Shown in pieces: positions 1 to 11,939 of a stretch of DNA of 64,000 nt (the stretch's first letter is position 1; each line of letters begins with the position of its first letter). Position numbers and translations under genes: made by a program. Source of the DNA: Sorex araneus (lineage: Eukaryota; Chordata; Mammalia; Eulipotyphla; Soricidae); contig NC_073302.1 of NCBI RefSeq assembly GCF_027595985.1, forward strand, positions 98,536,234-98,600,233, written 5' to 3'. Under the pieces are notes generated by a model. It did not search any database, was not told the DNA's origin, and saw only the letters and a list, made by a program, of their open reading frames with translations.

Positions 1-154
1 TGTTTTTGGCATATCGAACATGCCATGGGTAGCTTGCCAGGCTCTGCCATGCAGGTAGGATACTCTCGGTAGCTTGCCGGGCTCTCTGAGAGGGATAAAG
101 AAATAGAACCCGGGTCAGCCTCGTGCTAGGTAAATGCCCTACCCACTGTGCAAT
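1..154 (-). mobile_element. RTE-tailed tRNA SINE, cut by window edge
   Basis: Read on the minus strand, the tRNA-like head lies at about 150-90 and the SINE body follows down to base 1, where the window ends before the tail. The body matches the full-length copy at 15292-15532. Confidence 0.85.
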
Positions 155-670
155 TAAGATGGAAAAATTTGAAAACAAATGAAGAACACACCAGAGAATT
201 ATGGGATGAGTTCAAAAGAGCAACATAAGAACCATCAGATTCCCCAAGAAAAAAGAGAAATCTAAGGAGAGTTACTAGTCAATGAGATCATAACTGAGAA
301 TGTCCAACAACTGAGGAATGCATGCTCCCAGATTCAAGAAACTCAAAATGTCCCAGATTAAAAAAAAAAAAAGAAAAGCTCCAAGATACATTTTAATCAG
401 AATGACAAAAGTCAAGGACAGAATATTTTGAAAGCAACCAGATCAAAGAAGGAACTTAGATATAAAGGATCTCTCATAAGAGTCACAGCTCATTTATCAA
501 AGGAGAATGTGGGATATAGTAAAATAAATAAATAAATAAATGATCACCTCACCATGAATATTCTGTTAGGCTAGTTTTTCAGTCAGACGTGAAGGAACAA
601 ACCAACCTTCATGGACAAGAAACAGCTTCAGAAGTTCATAGCCTTGCAAGAAGGATAAGAAAAGGTTTTC
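155..670 (+). mobile_element. Ancient L1 fragment, ORF1 region
   Basis: An A-rich sequence resembles the C-terminal half of old L1 ORF1; translated pieces read like TKVKDRI and KGSLIRVTAHLS. Many stops and indels are present, so it is a decayed copy. It continues past the SINE at 671-845 into sequence resembling the start of ORF2. Confidence 0.55.
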
Positions 671-845
671 TGGGCTGGAGCGATAGCACATCGGGTAGGG
701 CATTTGCCTTGCACACGGCCGACCCGGGTTTGATTCTCAGCATCCCATATGGTCCCCCGAGCACCGCTAGGAGTAATTCCTGAGTGCAGAGCCAGGAGTA
801 ATCCCTGTGCATCACCGGGTGTTACCCAAAAACGAAAAAAAAAAA
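671..845 (+). mobile_element. SOR-type SINE, A-tailed
   Basis: Full-length copy with a tRNA-like head (A box TAGCACATCGGG, B box close to GGTTTGATTC), a body with CATCCCATATGGTCC, and a short A-rich tail. The flanks aaaaggttttct and aaaaggtcttct form a near-perfect 12-bp target duplication, as expected for L1-type insertion. Confidence 0.9.
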
Positions 846-1005
846 GGTCTTCTTTAAGATACAAATAAATGTTACAAATAAACCTAAAAATAAACCTAAT
901 TCATTTAAAAGAGTGCAATAAATTCCTTTGTATCAATAATCTCAGTGTCAATGGCCTGAACTCACCAGTCAAGAGACAAAGAGTGGAAGACTATACTTCC
1001 AGGGA
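846..1005 (+). mobile_element. Ancient L1 fragment, start of ORF2
   Basis: A translated stretch containing NGLNSPVKRQR resembles the endonuclease start of L1 ORF2. It continues the copy interrupted by the SINE at 671-845 and is decayed. Confidence 0.5.
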
Positions 1006-1191
1006 TTATTTCTATAGTTTGTTACTCTCTGATCCTATAGAGCACCTGAAAAATGAGGAGGAGCCAGAGCTTCCTCTCCTGAGTGTGAACCATTGCTAGG
1101 TGTTGTTTTTGTAACTGCCTTTTACCACTGATGACTGTTCTTCCCCCCCCGAAGACTGAGAGGGAGAGGATGCAGTCTGAGTGGTTATGTG
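1006..1191 (+). mobile_element. L1 3'-end fragment, type E
   Basis: It resembles the reverse complement of 39130-39300: both share a segment running from CCTCTCCTGAG through a GTGTTG core to GAGAGGGAGAGGATGCAGTC. It runs directly into the adjoining purine microsatellite. Confidence 0.5.
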
Positions 1192-1205
1192 AAAGGAAGA
1201 AAGAA

Positions 1206-1301
<96 letters not shown>

Positions 1302-1322
1302 AGAAAGAAAGGAAGAAAGGAA

Positions 1323-1416
<94 letters not shown>

Positions 1417-1428
1417 AGAAGGAAGGAA

Positions 1429-1522
<94 letters not shown>

Positions 1523-1679
1523 GAGGGATGGAGGGAGGGAGGGAAGGAAGGAAAGAAGGAAGGAAGGAAGGAAGGAAGGAAAGACGGAAGGAAGGAAGGA
1601 AGGAAGGAAGGAAGGAAGGAAGGAAGGAAGGAAGGAAGGAAGGAAGGAAGGAAGGAAGGAAGGAAGGAAGGAAGGAAGA
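1192..1679 (+). repeat. (GAAA)n/(GGAA)n compound microsatellite
   Basis: About 490 bases of pure purine on this strand: long GAAA runs with GGAA and GAA interruptions, changing to GGAA near 1530. The two overlapping open frames of Lys, Glu and Arg repeats here are a product of the repeat, not genes. Confidence 0.97.
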
Positions 1680-1822
1680 TACTATTCTAGGATGAATCAG
1701 AAAACCAGCCTAACCTCAGTCTCAGATTCTTATTTGTAACAGTCACAGTAAACAGAAGCTCAAAAGGCTAGAAAACAATTTTATAGGCAAAACATTTCCT
1801 TAATAGGCTGAAGTATTCATAT

Positions 1823-1946
1823 GTAGCATTGTAGCACTCTCATCCCATTGTTTGAGCTGTTTGAGCGGCGTATTCAATATGCCAAAAACAGTAACAAGTC
1901 TCACATTGGAGAGGTTACTGGTGCCCACTCAAGCAAACTGATTGAT
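1823..1946. mobile_element. Fold-back piece of RTE-tailed SINE
   Basis: Bases 1823-1868 match the SINE tail on the minus strand, and bases 1869-1946 match its body and tail on the plus strand. The two pieces meet head to head with no intact head between them, so the copy is inverted onto itself. Confidence 0.75.
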
Positions 1947-2389
1947 TTATATGTATTCAGACAAAATATATTTCAAATGAGAAAAAAAAGCTTTAAAGAA
2001 CAAGTGTGATAATTAGTGATAAAAGAATGTAGTACAATAAAAAGAATTCACTTTCCTAAAATACATGTTTCAAACAAGGAACCACAAAGATATTTAAAAC
2101 AACAGATAGCAAGACCTGAAGAGAGACCTTGATAGGAGCAGGATAGTGGTGTGTACTCCTCTCTTTGAGATATCTGTCCATTTGGAAAACATCCAAAAAC
2201 CCTTGGACTTACAGACAGAAATGTAAGAGATGGGTCTCACAGACACAGGCCTTTCATTCCTCAGAAGTCAAGAACTCATTGTTTTCTAGTACAAAAGATT
2301 CGCTTTTCAAAGTAAACAAAATAATGAATCGTAAAATATGCCTCCTTAAATAAAGAAGATATAAATACTATAATTTCTTTTTTGGCCCA
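1947..2389. other. No recognised feature
   Basis: AT-rich sequence with short open frames only (longest 62 codons). No repeat family or gene signal was recognised. Confidence 0.4.
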
Positions 2390-5160
2390 CAATACTTTGC
2401 AGATATAAATTAATCAAAAATAGAAACTGGGGAAAACACAAACATTTGGAAATTAAATAAATCACTACTGAGCAACCAGTAGGTAAAGAGGGAAAGTAAA
2501 GAAGAAACCAAGAGATATCTGGAAACAAATGACAATAAAAACACAAGTTATGAAACATATGGGACACAGAAAAATCTGTATTAAGAGGGAAATTCATAGT
2601 AACACAAGCATTTACCAGGAGACAAGAGGAGGACCAAATAAATAATCTAATGGATCTGCCTAAATACTAGAGAAAGACAAACAAAAGGAATCCAAAGTAA
2701 ACAGAAGGAAGTAAAAAGAAAAACATTTTAAACAGAAATGAACAAAATATAAATTATATTAACAAAGAGATAGTTCCTTTTATAAAAGAATAATCAAGAC
2801 TGACCAACTATTAGCTAGACTCACAAAGAAAGGCTGTAGACCTAAAAGAAATGAATGAAGCCATTTTTGGACTCTGACAAACTTTCAAGGCCTAATCAAG
2901 TGCAAACACAGCACTAAAATATGCCAATTGCCAGCAAGAAGACTGAAATGGTAGTCAAAAATCTCCTCTCTTACCCTCAAAAAAGCCCATGCCATATGTG
3001 TTTACTAGAGAGATCTTCCAAATCTAAAGGACTTACTTAGAATCTTCAAGTTCTTCCAGAAAGTTAAAGAAGCAAAATTTTCCCCCAATAAGTTTTATGA
3101 TGCAAGCAATATTTTTGGTACTAAAAGCAAGCGGACATCACTGAAAACTAAGACCTATATCCCTGATAAACATAGACATAAAGATTCTTAAAAAATAATA
3201 AAATAAATTCAATAATACATGAAATATATCATACATCATGACCAAGTAGAATTTATCTCAGGAATGCCAGGATGGTTTAATATGCACAAACTAATCAACA
3301 TAATATATAATATACATATCAAGAAAAATAAAACTATGCAATAATGCCATTAGACACAAAGAGTTGGACAGTACCAAAATTCAATTCCTGATAAAATTAT
3401 AACAAAGTAGAATTAGAAAGAACTATTCTATTAGAAACTAGAACTAATTCCAATTTTATTAGAATTAGAAAGAACAATTTTAATTCCTGATAAAGCATCT
3501 TAATAAAATGCATTTAGAAAGAACACTCAATATAGTTAAAGCTATTTACTACAAACCCACAGTTAATATCAAGTGGTGGAAAACTGAAAGTCTTTTTTCT
3601 AATGTCAAGGACAAGTTTTTCCACTATTATGTTATTACTCATATAGTATTGGACATCTTTGTCATAGAAATTAGGCCAGAAAGCAATGTTAAAGGAATCC
3701 AGATTGTGAAAAAAGTTATATTGTCACTGTTTACAAATCATATACTACTACTATACTTAGAAAATCCTAAAGACTACATAAAAATTTCCCAGAAACAATA
3801 AACCTGTCATGTTATAGAATCAACATGTAGGCATTGGATGTCTCTTCTACATATAACATTGAAGTAGAAGAAAGAGAAATATTTTAGAATCCTATTCATG
3901 GTTGTGGTCTCCAAAAATAAATCAAGTACCTGGGAATCAGCTTAACAAAAGAAGTGAAAAGTTAACCAAAGAAAAATACAAATCACTACTAAAAAAAATC
4001 AGAAATAACAAAAAGAAATGGAGGCATGTTCCCTGTTCATGGGTGGGAAGGAATAATATTGTAAAAATGTCAGTCTTAACTGAGGCACTGTACAGAGTTA
4101 ATAAAATGAGGTAAAATTTCTATGATAATTTTTAGATACTTGATGTTGAAATTTATATTGAGCAATAGCCCAATTCCCCACTAAATAGCCAAAAAAAAAA
4201 CCCTAAGTAAAAATAGGATGGAAGTTTTCTACTTTACAAAATTTAAATTATACTACAAAGCTTTTGTGTAATTTATGACATTTCATAGTAATGATATTGA
4301 ATTTGGAGGCATCTTTAATGATGCAGTGTCACTGACCAAGAAAACAGAAACAAATATAAATAAATGGGACAATATTAAATTAAGAAACATCTAACTGACG
4401 AAAAAATAATGACTAGATTCAAAAGACTCCACAGATTGGGAGAAGATATTTGCTCACAACTAACCTAATAAAGGATTATATATCCAAGATATTTAAAGAC
4501 TTACAAAACTTAACAACAACAAAAACAACTCCATCAAAAAAGAAATAGGAAGAAGAAATGAAAAGACATTTCCTTTTAGAAGCCTTACAGCTAGCCAGGA
4601 CATGTATGAGGAAAATATTCTTCATCAATTTTAATCAGGGAGAAGCAAATAAAAAAATTAAATATCACTTCACACCAGTAAGACTTGCATATATAAAAAA
4701 GCAAAAACAACAAGTGTGGATTCGGATATGGAATAAAAAAAAAACTCTCATTTACTGCTGGTGGTAATGTCGACCGGTTCAACCTCTCTGAAAACCTATG
4801 TAGAAACTTTGCAAACTATTAAAAATTGTGACCTTTCAAAAGGACCATAAATTTCAATCCCCAATATTTATCTCCAAACCCCAAAAACACTTTCAAAAAG
4901 ATAATTTCATTGTGGTGTTACTCCCTAAAGCCAAATTGTGGAAACAACCTGTGTCCAAGAACAGATGTCTGAATTAGAAACCGGAAAATGTACAGAATAG
5001 AATTCTACTGGACTAGAAGAAAAATCAAAATCACACAATTCCACTTTGTGGGTGTGAATGCAGGGTATCACACTGAACGAAGTCAGTCAGAAGAAGAGAG
5101 ACAGATACAGAATGTTCTTTCTTGTCCCTGTATATCAATAAACATTGGATGGGTGTAGCA
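2390..5160 (+). mobile_element. Ancient L1, ORF2 to 3' region
   Basis: Old L1 copy in order: the linker after the endonuclease (2390-2880), reverse-transcriptase blocks (GFTGmSG-like DNA near 3240-3300; ENPKDYIKIS at 3750-3800; PCSWVGRNNIVKMSVL at 4035-4080), then the C-terminal Cys-rich region near 4690-4770. It is broken into short frames and clearly much older than the L1 copies at 30.9 and 50.2 kb. Confidence 0.75.
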
Positions 5161-5181
5161 AATGTCAAGGTGCTCAACCCT

Positions 5182-5334
5182 GGGGCTGGAGAGACGGCAT
5201 GAAAGTTAGGTGTTTGCCTCACACGGATCAGACCTGGGTTCCAGCCCCTCTGTGCTACCAATAGTGATCCCTGAGCTCAGAGCCAGGAGCAAGCCCTGGG
5301 ACGCAGCAGGGCCCCCAGCCCCACCTCCAAAAAA
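5182..5334 (+). mobile_element. SOR-type SINE, diverged
   Basis: The head GGGGCTGGAGAG and the AGAGCCAGGAGCAA body are readable, but the copy differs at many sites and lacks the CATATGG block. Confidence 0.75.
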
Positions 5335-5503
5335 GACAATAGAAGGCAAAAACTGGTTTGCAGAACTGGGCTAACCAAGCAATGCATTGGCCACTTCTCA
5401 CAACCTGACAGATTGTGTGTGCTGTAGATATCACTTGTATCTCAGAGTTTGTAGTAACAGACCCATGGGGTACATTTCTTAGGTACATATGAAATGAGAA
5501 AAT

Positions 5504-5716
5504 TGGGCCTTTGCCTGGCATGCGGCCAATCCGATTTCAATTCCTCTGCCCCTCTCAGAGAGCCTGACAAGCTACCAAGAGTATCCCGCCCGCATGGCAG
5601 AGCCTGGCAAGCTCCCCGTGGCGTACTCAATATGCCTAAAACAGTAACAACAAGTCTCACAATGGAGACGTTACTGGTGCCTGCTCGAGCAAATCGATGA
5701 ACTACAGTGCTACAGT
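5504..5716 (+). mobile_element. RTE-tailed SINE, head truncated
   Basis: The head lacks its first ~30 bases. The body and tail are complete: CAATGGAGACGTTACTGG, then GCTCGAGCAAATCGATGAAC, then a terminal octamer repeat CTACAGTG. Confidence 0.92.
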
Positions 5717-5979
5717 TTACCCCTGGCAGACAAATAAACACTGCAGCCCAAGTTTAACAGCTAGCAAGCCACACCCTTGCAAACAGAAAACACCTTAAGG
5801 ATTCCGAAAGCACAGGGACTTTGCAAGCACACTTCGCTCCCCACCCCCAACACTGTTTCCAGCTGGGACTGATGTTATAATCTGCTCACACCACTACTCC
5901 CCAGCTGCTACCCAGTGAGTTGGAAATCGAGTGACTATCGAGTGACTACAACTAGAAAACTCAAGTCATCATCCAGACA

Positions 5980-6430
5980 TTTTAAAAAAATTATTTATTT
6001 TTATCGACTCACCGTGAGATACACAGTTACAAAGCTGTTCACAGATAGGTTTCAGTCAGGCAATGTTCCAACATCCCTCCCTCCATCAGTGTATACTTCC
6101 ACCACCAATATCAAAGTTTTCCTCCCACCACCCCACAACCTTTGGTGTTGGCACACGGTAGCATTTGGGCACCTGTGAGTACACACTGCTTGTTGCTGCT
6201 CAGTTTTGCCCTGACTGGGCAAACAGGTGGCACCCGATAGGCATTGCCCAGACAACCTCTGCTCCATATCTATCGTCTGGTCACCAGACTGTTTCCCACT
6301 CTCTCAGAGCACGTGCTCGACTGACCGCTAGGGCTGACTAACCTTCTCTCAGTTGCACACTCTCTAAGAGTCCATGACTGTGGGATTGTAGCAGTTGCCA
6401 GACAGTAGTTGCTGCAATCCCCTTCTTGTC
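5980..6430 (-). mobile_element. L1-like 3' end, type D
   Basis: The plus strand starts with T/A-rich sequence followed by TCACCGTGAG, ACAGTTACAAAG and a C-rich TCCCTCCCTCC block: the reverse complement of an L1-type 3' end. The inner part (6150-6430) differs from types A, B and C. Confidence 0.6.
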
Positions 6431-6817
6431 AATGGCAACAGAACAATGACATTAGAGAGCTAATACAGCAAATAAGGTGCTTCTGGTAAAAAACTTCTAA
6501 TTTTGCTTATGCTACATTACTTAGAGTCAATGCAGCACAAACAAGTGAATTTCCTAGTCTCTCGGATTCCTTGAATTAAGCACATCAGCAGAGTTGGATA
6601 CTAGGGACCAAAGTCTCTGGTCATTCTCAGATCCACTTGAGTTCATCACCACAGATACCAGAAATTGCAAAGTGCAGTCTATTGCTTGGGTTATCTGGAA
6701 TGCAAACCCTAGCCTAAACAGAGAATGTGATTTATCGCCAGATATAATGGGGATACAAAGAAACTGATGGGCACTTAGGAAGGAGGAGAACAGCTCCAGA
6801 AGAATTATTTTTTTTTC
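6431..6817. other. No recognised feature
   Basis: Non-repetitive by eye. A 91-codon minus-strand open frame at 6554-6829 has no recognisable family and no supporting signals. Confidence 0.4.
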
Positions 6818-6833
6818 CACCAGAAGCATTCTT

Positions 6834-7330
6834 TTTTTTTTTTAATTTTATTTATTTTTAATTAGAGAATCACCGTGAGGGTACAGTTACAGATTTATAC
6901 ACTTTTGTGCTTATACTTCCCTCATACAAAGTTCGGGAACCCATCCTTTCACCAGTGCCCATTCTCCACCACCCGTAAACCCAGCATCCCTCCCACCCTC
7001 CCCAATCCCATCTCCCCCCCACCCCACCCTGCCACTGTGGCAAGGCATTCCCTTCTGTTCTCTCTCTCTAATTAGCTGTTGTGGTTTGCAATAAAGGTGT
7101 TCAGTGGCCGCAGTGCTCAGTCTCTAGCCCTCATTCAGCCCGCAACTCCCTTCCCCCACATGGCCTTGGACTACAATGTAGTTGGTGATCGCTTCTCTGA
7201 GTTGACCTTTCCCCGGAACGTGAGGCCAGCCTCGAAGCCATGGAGTCAACCTCCTGGTACTTATTTCTACAGTTCTTGGGTGATAGTCTCCCACTCTGTT
7301 ATTCTATATACCATAGATGAGTGCAATCTT
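6834..7330 (-). mobile_element. 5'-truncated L1, type A 3' UTR
   Basis: Flanked by a perfect 16-bp target duplication, caccagaagcattctt, at 6818-6833 and 7331-7346. On the minus strand it starts in the last codons of ORF2 (AAGATTGCACTCATC) and runs through the whole UTR to an A-rich tail. The sharp duplication marks it as fairly recent. Confidence 0.95.
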
Positions 7331-7346
7331 CACCAGAAGCATTCTT

Positions 7347-8219
7347 AATAAGGTAACTCTCAGAAAAGAAATGGGACAATCCTACTGATCTCCATGAAAC
7401 AAATATACCAAGAAAAGATTATTTCAACAAGACATAGGAAGTATAAAAAAAGTCCAAATTGAAAAATATATAATTAGACATATCTGTAGAAAAAAAGTAG
7501 TTATACTAAAAAATAATAAACAAAACTGAATGAAAGGCTTAAACCTAAAATTGAGGGGCTGGAGTGATAGCACCAAGGGTAGGGCATTTGCTTTGCACGT
7601 GGCTGACCCGGGTTCAATTCCTAGCATCCCATATGGTCCGCTGAGCACCTCCAGGGGTAATTCCTGAGTACAGAGCCAGAAGTGACCCCTGTGCATTGCC
7701 GGTGTGACCCCAAAAGCAAAATAATAATAATAATAAAATAAAATTGATTTAACAATAAAGCATAGCAAACCATAAAAAATGATAGTTAAAAGAAGCAATT
7801 TTAAAATATGAATTTAGCAAAAAATCTATAAACCATATTAAGAGAAATGTTTGCAGCAGAATTTTTCACAAAAGATAAAAAGAACAGGTTGTAATTCATA
7901 TTTAAAGAAACAATAGGTGAGTATATCCTTTAACAAACAAGTAGTCAAATTACCCAGGAAGGTTAAAATTCTCAAATAAATAAACTCAAGGAGATGCATT
8001 TCAGTATAGCCAAAATAGGAAAAGAGAGAAATGGACAGAGAGAAACAGAGAATTATAAAAGCAGCAAGAGAAGGAAAAAACATCTTTTCTAAGGTAATTA
8101 GAAGATTTCTCAATAGAAATTCTCTAGGTAAGAAGAGGCCCCATACTATATATAATGTACTGAATATAAAATAACTCCAACAAAAATATTCTACCAAGTT
8201 ATGTCAGTACTTATATTTC
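7347..8219 (+). mobile_element. Ancient L1, ORF1-like region
   Basis: The sequence around 7970-8180 resembles decayed L1 or HAL1 ORF1 (AAAGCAGCAAGAGAAGG, then TTTCTCAATAGAAA). A SINE at 7555-7744 and the L1 at 8229-9473 interrupt it; it resumes at 9483. Confidence 0.55.
7555..7744 (+). mobile_element. SOR-type SINE, A-tailed
   Basis: Complete head and body. The tail is CCCCAAAAGCAAAA followed by an (AAT)n run. Confidence 0.9.
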
Positions 8220-8228
8220 AAGAACTAG

Positions 8229-9473
8229 TTTTCAACAGAGATAAACAAATGGGAGTACCTTAAACTAAGAAGCTTCTGCACCTCAAAAGAAACAGTGACC
8301 AAAATACAAAGACAGTCTACAGAATGGGAAAGGATATTTACCCAAAACCCACTTGATAAGGGGTTGATATCAAGGATATACAAGGCACTGGTTGAACTCT
8401 ACGAGAAGAAAACTCCCAACCCCATCAAAAAATGGGGGATGGAAATGAACAGAAATTTTCTCAAAGAAGAAATCCAAATGGCTAAAAGACACATGAGAAA
8501 ATGCTCTATGTCACTATTTATCAGGAGATGCAGATTAAAACAATGAGATACCATCTCACACCACAGAGACTGGCCCATATCCAAAAGAACAAAAGCAACT
8601 GGTGTTGGTATGGATGTGAGGATAAAGGGACTCTCCACTGCTGGTGAGAATGCCGACTGGTTCAGCCTTTTTGGAAAACAATATGGACAATTCTCAAAAA
8701 TTTAGAAATTGAGCTCCCATTTGACCCAGCAATACCACTCCTGGGAATATATCTTGGAGGCAAAAGAGTATAGTAGAAATGACATCTGCATTTGTATGTT
8801 CATTGCAGCACTGTTTACAATAGCCAAAATCTGGGGAAAAAAACAGTCATCTGAGAACAGATGACTGGTTAAAGAAACTTTGGTACATCTACACAATGGA
8901 ATACTATGCAGCTGTTAGAAAAGATGAAGTCATAAAATTTGCATATAAGTGGATCAACATGGAAAGTATCATGTTAAGTGAAATGAGTCAGAAAGAAAGA
9001 GACAGACATAGAAAGATCGCACTCATCTGTGGAATATAAAATTACAGAGTGGGAGACTAACACCCAAGAGTAGTAGAGATAAGAACCAGGAGGCCTGCCC
9101 CACAGCTTGGAAAGTGGCCTCACATGCTTCTTTATCAGGCAGCTCAGAGAGAGAAGGGAACACATAGTAGAGGATGTTGGGATGACCCATTTAAATGGTT
9201 GGAAGATGCGAACTCAAAGTAGACTATAGACCGAACATGAAGGCCACTCAATACCTCTATTGCAAACTACAACACCCAGATGGAGAGAGAACAAAAGGGT
9301 TGGGTGGGGGGATGGGGTGGGGGCGGTGGGAGGGATACTGGGATCATTGGTAGAGGTGAATGGGCACTGGTAGAGGGATGGGTAAACAAGCACTGTATGA
9401 GTGAAATGCAAACACAAATGTTCATAAGTTTGTAACTGTACATCACAGTGATTCTCTAATAAAAATTAAAAAA
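8229..9473 (+). mobile_element. 5'-truncated L1, ORF2 end plus type A UTR
   Basis: It enters ORF2 near the CTTAAACTAAGAAGCTTCTGCAC block, passes the Cys-rich end region (8600-8700) and the ICGI stop (about 9037), then the UTR. The G-rich tract is at 9296-9335. ORF2 is frameshifted. A candidate 9-bp duplication, aagaactag, lies at 8220-8228 and 9474-9482. Confidence 0.88.
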
Positions 9474-9482
9474 AAGAACTAG

Positions 9483-10000
9483 AAGTTTTAAGACAAAACA
9501 CACCTTAAGGAGCACACTTCCAGTAAACTGGTCCTTGAAAAATGCTAAATGTCATCTTTCAAAAAAAAACACTAATTGGAAATAGTAAAATACTTCAAAC
9601 AAAAATAAAACTAAATAAACAAAAGTAACACATGGAAAACAGCAATTATAAGAACTTTCAATAAACTCAATATTTACTTATTTTCAATTTAAACTAGGCA
9701 ATAAGTTTAGAACTTTAGTTGTAAACCTTGTGGTAATCTCAAGGCAAAAATATTTTGAAAGAAAAAACAAATGGGATATGATTATGATACGAAGTCATCT
9801 ATCACAGAACAAGAGAAGAAAAGTAGAGAACAAAATAGAGGAATCCTGCAATAACACTCAGATAGATGATGAAACTACATTCAATTCTTTTATGTTGATA
9901 CTATTTGCTAACTGCCAATGAACTGAATTAAGCTATCATAGAATTTGAATGATGGGGTAGATCAGAAAATCAAAGCCAACTCTCTGAAACTCACAAGAGG
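9483..10000 (+). mobile_element. Ancient L1, continuation
   Basis: CCAGTAAACTGGTCC and AAATGCTAAATG resemble the ORF1 end of old L1. This is the right-hand part of the copy split by the L1 at 8229-9473. Confidence 0.5.
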
Positions 10001-10284
10001 CACACTGAGCTCTAAAGATAAACAGGCTCAAAGTGAAAGGTTAAAATACCATCACATGTGAAAATTGAAGTCAAGAAAAGGCAAGGTTTCTCCAACATAT
10101 AAAGTAGACATTTGTAGGGTACCACATCTCCATAACCATCCTCTGGCCAAAAATGGTTTTTTGAATACACCTTTTTCCTGAATACACATTCTTCATGATA
10201 TTGTGTATCATGGTGCTATAAATCAGCATTCTAACATATGCAAAAAAATTCAAATATATGGAAACTAAACACCAAGCTAATAAA

Positions 10285-10720
10285 TCACGATCATGATAGC
10301 CTATTGATCACCGATTTCTCGGGCTGGCCCAGTAACATCTCATTTCGTCCTTTCCCTGAGATCTTAGAAGTCCATCTGGACTTGGCCCTCCCAACGATGT
10401 TGCACTGGGGGCTCTTCAGGGTCACGGGAATGAGATCCAGCTTGTTACTGGATTTTGCATATAAATACACCATGGGAAGCTTGCAAGGCTGTCCCATGTG
10501 GGCAGGAAACTCTCAGAAGACTACCAGTTTCTCCCAAAGGGAGAAGCAGGCTAAAGATATCGCAGCGCTGGCCGCGCACTTCTGAGAGCTTGCTTTTAAG
10601 TCTCTCTCTGGATGTTGGCCATTGATGGGATTACACACACCTGGGTTCCTCTACCAGTACCTTCATGCATGAGGCCTGTCCGAACGTGTGGAGAGGGGCC
10701 TCCAGCAGGACCTAATAAAT
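10285..10720 (-). mobile_element. Long RTE-tailed element
   Basis: On the minus strand the tail reads GAAATGAGATGTTACTGGG then AAATCGGTGATCAA, matching the RTE 3' end and the short SINE tail. Upstream lies ~100 bases absent from the short SINE (GAGCCCCCAGTGCAAC...), then the SINE-like body (10430-10520), then a 5' part shared with 23540-23640. The open frame at 10238-10585 is not a gene. Confidence 0.7.
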
Positions 10721-10867
10721 AGCTACTGAATCTATTTTTTAAAAATCTGTAAATAAAATTTTGGGAAAACAGATGAGAATGAAGACATCAGACATTTATA
10801 GTAATAAAGGTTTATGTCAGGAAAAAAGAAAATATCTGAAAACAAAGCAACAATGTAATGCACACCT

Positions 10868-11890
10868 AAGGAGGGAGGGAAGAAAGAATAGAAAAAGAGA
10901 GAGAAGAGGGAGAAGGAAGAAGGGAGGAAGGTAGTAAGAAGGGAGGGAGAACAGAAGGAGTGAATGAGGGAGGAAGGAAAGAAGCAAGGAAGGAAAGAAG
11001 GAAGGAGGCAGGAAGGGAGGGAGGGAGGAAGGAAGGGAGGAAGGGAGGAAGGGAGGAAGGAAGGAAGGAAGGAAGGAAGGAAGGAAGGAAGGAAGGGAGG
11101 GAGGAAGGGAGGGAGGGAGGGAGGAAGAGAGGAAGGGATTAAGGGAGGGAGGGAGGAAGGAAGGAAGGAAGGAAGGAAGGAAGGGAGGAAGGGAGGGAGG
11201 GAGGAAAGAAGGAAGGAATGAAGGAAGGAAGGAAGGAAGGGAGGGAGGGAGGAAGGGAGGGAGGGAGGAAAGAAGGAAGGAATGAAGGAAGGAAGGAAGG
11301 AAGGGAGGGAGGGAGGAAGGAAGGAAGGAAGGAAGGAAGGAAGGAAGGAAGGAAGGAAGGGAGGGAGGGAGGGAGGGAGGGAGGGAGGGAGGAAGGAAGG
11401 AAGGAAGGAAGGGAGGGAGGGAGGGAGGGAGGGAGGGAGGGAGGGAGGAAGGAAAGAAGGAAGGAAGGAAGGAAGGAAGGAAGGAAGGGAGGGAGGGAGG
11501 GAGGGAGGGAGGGAGGGAGGGAGGGAGGAAGGAAGGGAGGAAGGAAGGAAGGGAGGAAGGAAGGAAGGGAGGAAGGGAGGAAGGGAGGAAGGGAGGGAGG
11601 GAGGGAGGAAGGAAGGTAGGAAGGAAGGAAGGGAGGAAGGGAGGAAGAAGGGAAGAAGCGAAGGAAGGAAGGAAGGAAGGAAGGAAGGAAGGAAGGAAGG
11701 AAGGAAGGAAGGAAGGAAGGGAGGGTGGGAGAGAGGGAGGGAGGGAGGAAGGGAGGAAGGAAGGAGGAAGGAGGGGGGAGGGAGGGAATGAGGGAGGGAG
11801 TGAAGAAAGGAAGGAAGGAAGGAACGAACAAAAAAAGGGAGGGAAGGAAGGAAGAAACAAAGGATGGGAGGAAGAAAGGAAAGGAGGAAA
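10868..11890 (+). repeat. Kilobase GGAA/GGGA purine tract
   Basis: More than 1 kb of nearly unbroken purine on the plus strand, alternating blocks of GGAA and GGGA with rare T or C interruptions. Higher-order copies occur: a block starting AAAGAAGGAAGGAATGAAGG recurs at about 11205 and 11271. The 382-codon Ser/Pro/Leu/Phe frame on the minus strand and the Arg/Gly/Lys/Glu frames on the plus strand are artefacts. Confidence 0.97.
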
Positions 11891-11939
11891 AGATATCTGA
11901 GCTAGGAAAAGGGAATACCACAGATCAGAGCAATATATG

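Noticed and set aside
1131-1739. Lys/Glu/Arg-rich open frames of 202 and 168 codons
   Set aside because: They come from (GAAA)n/(GGAA)n repeat DNA, and all frames without stop codons look the same.
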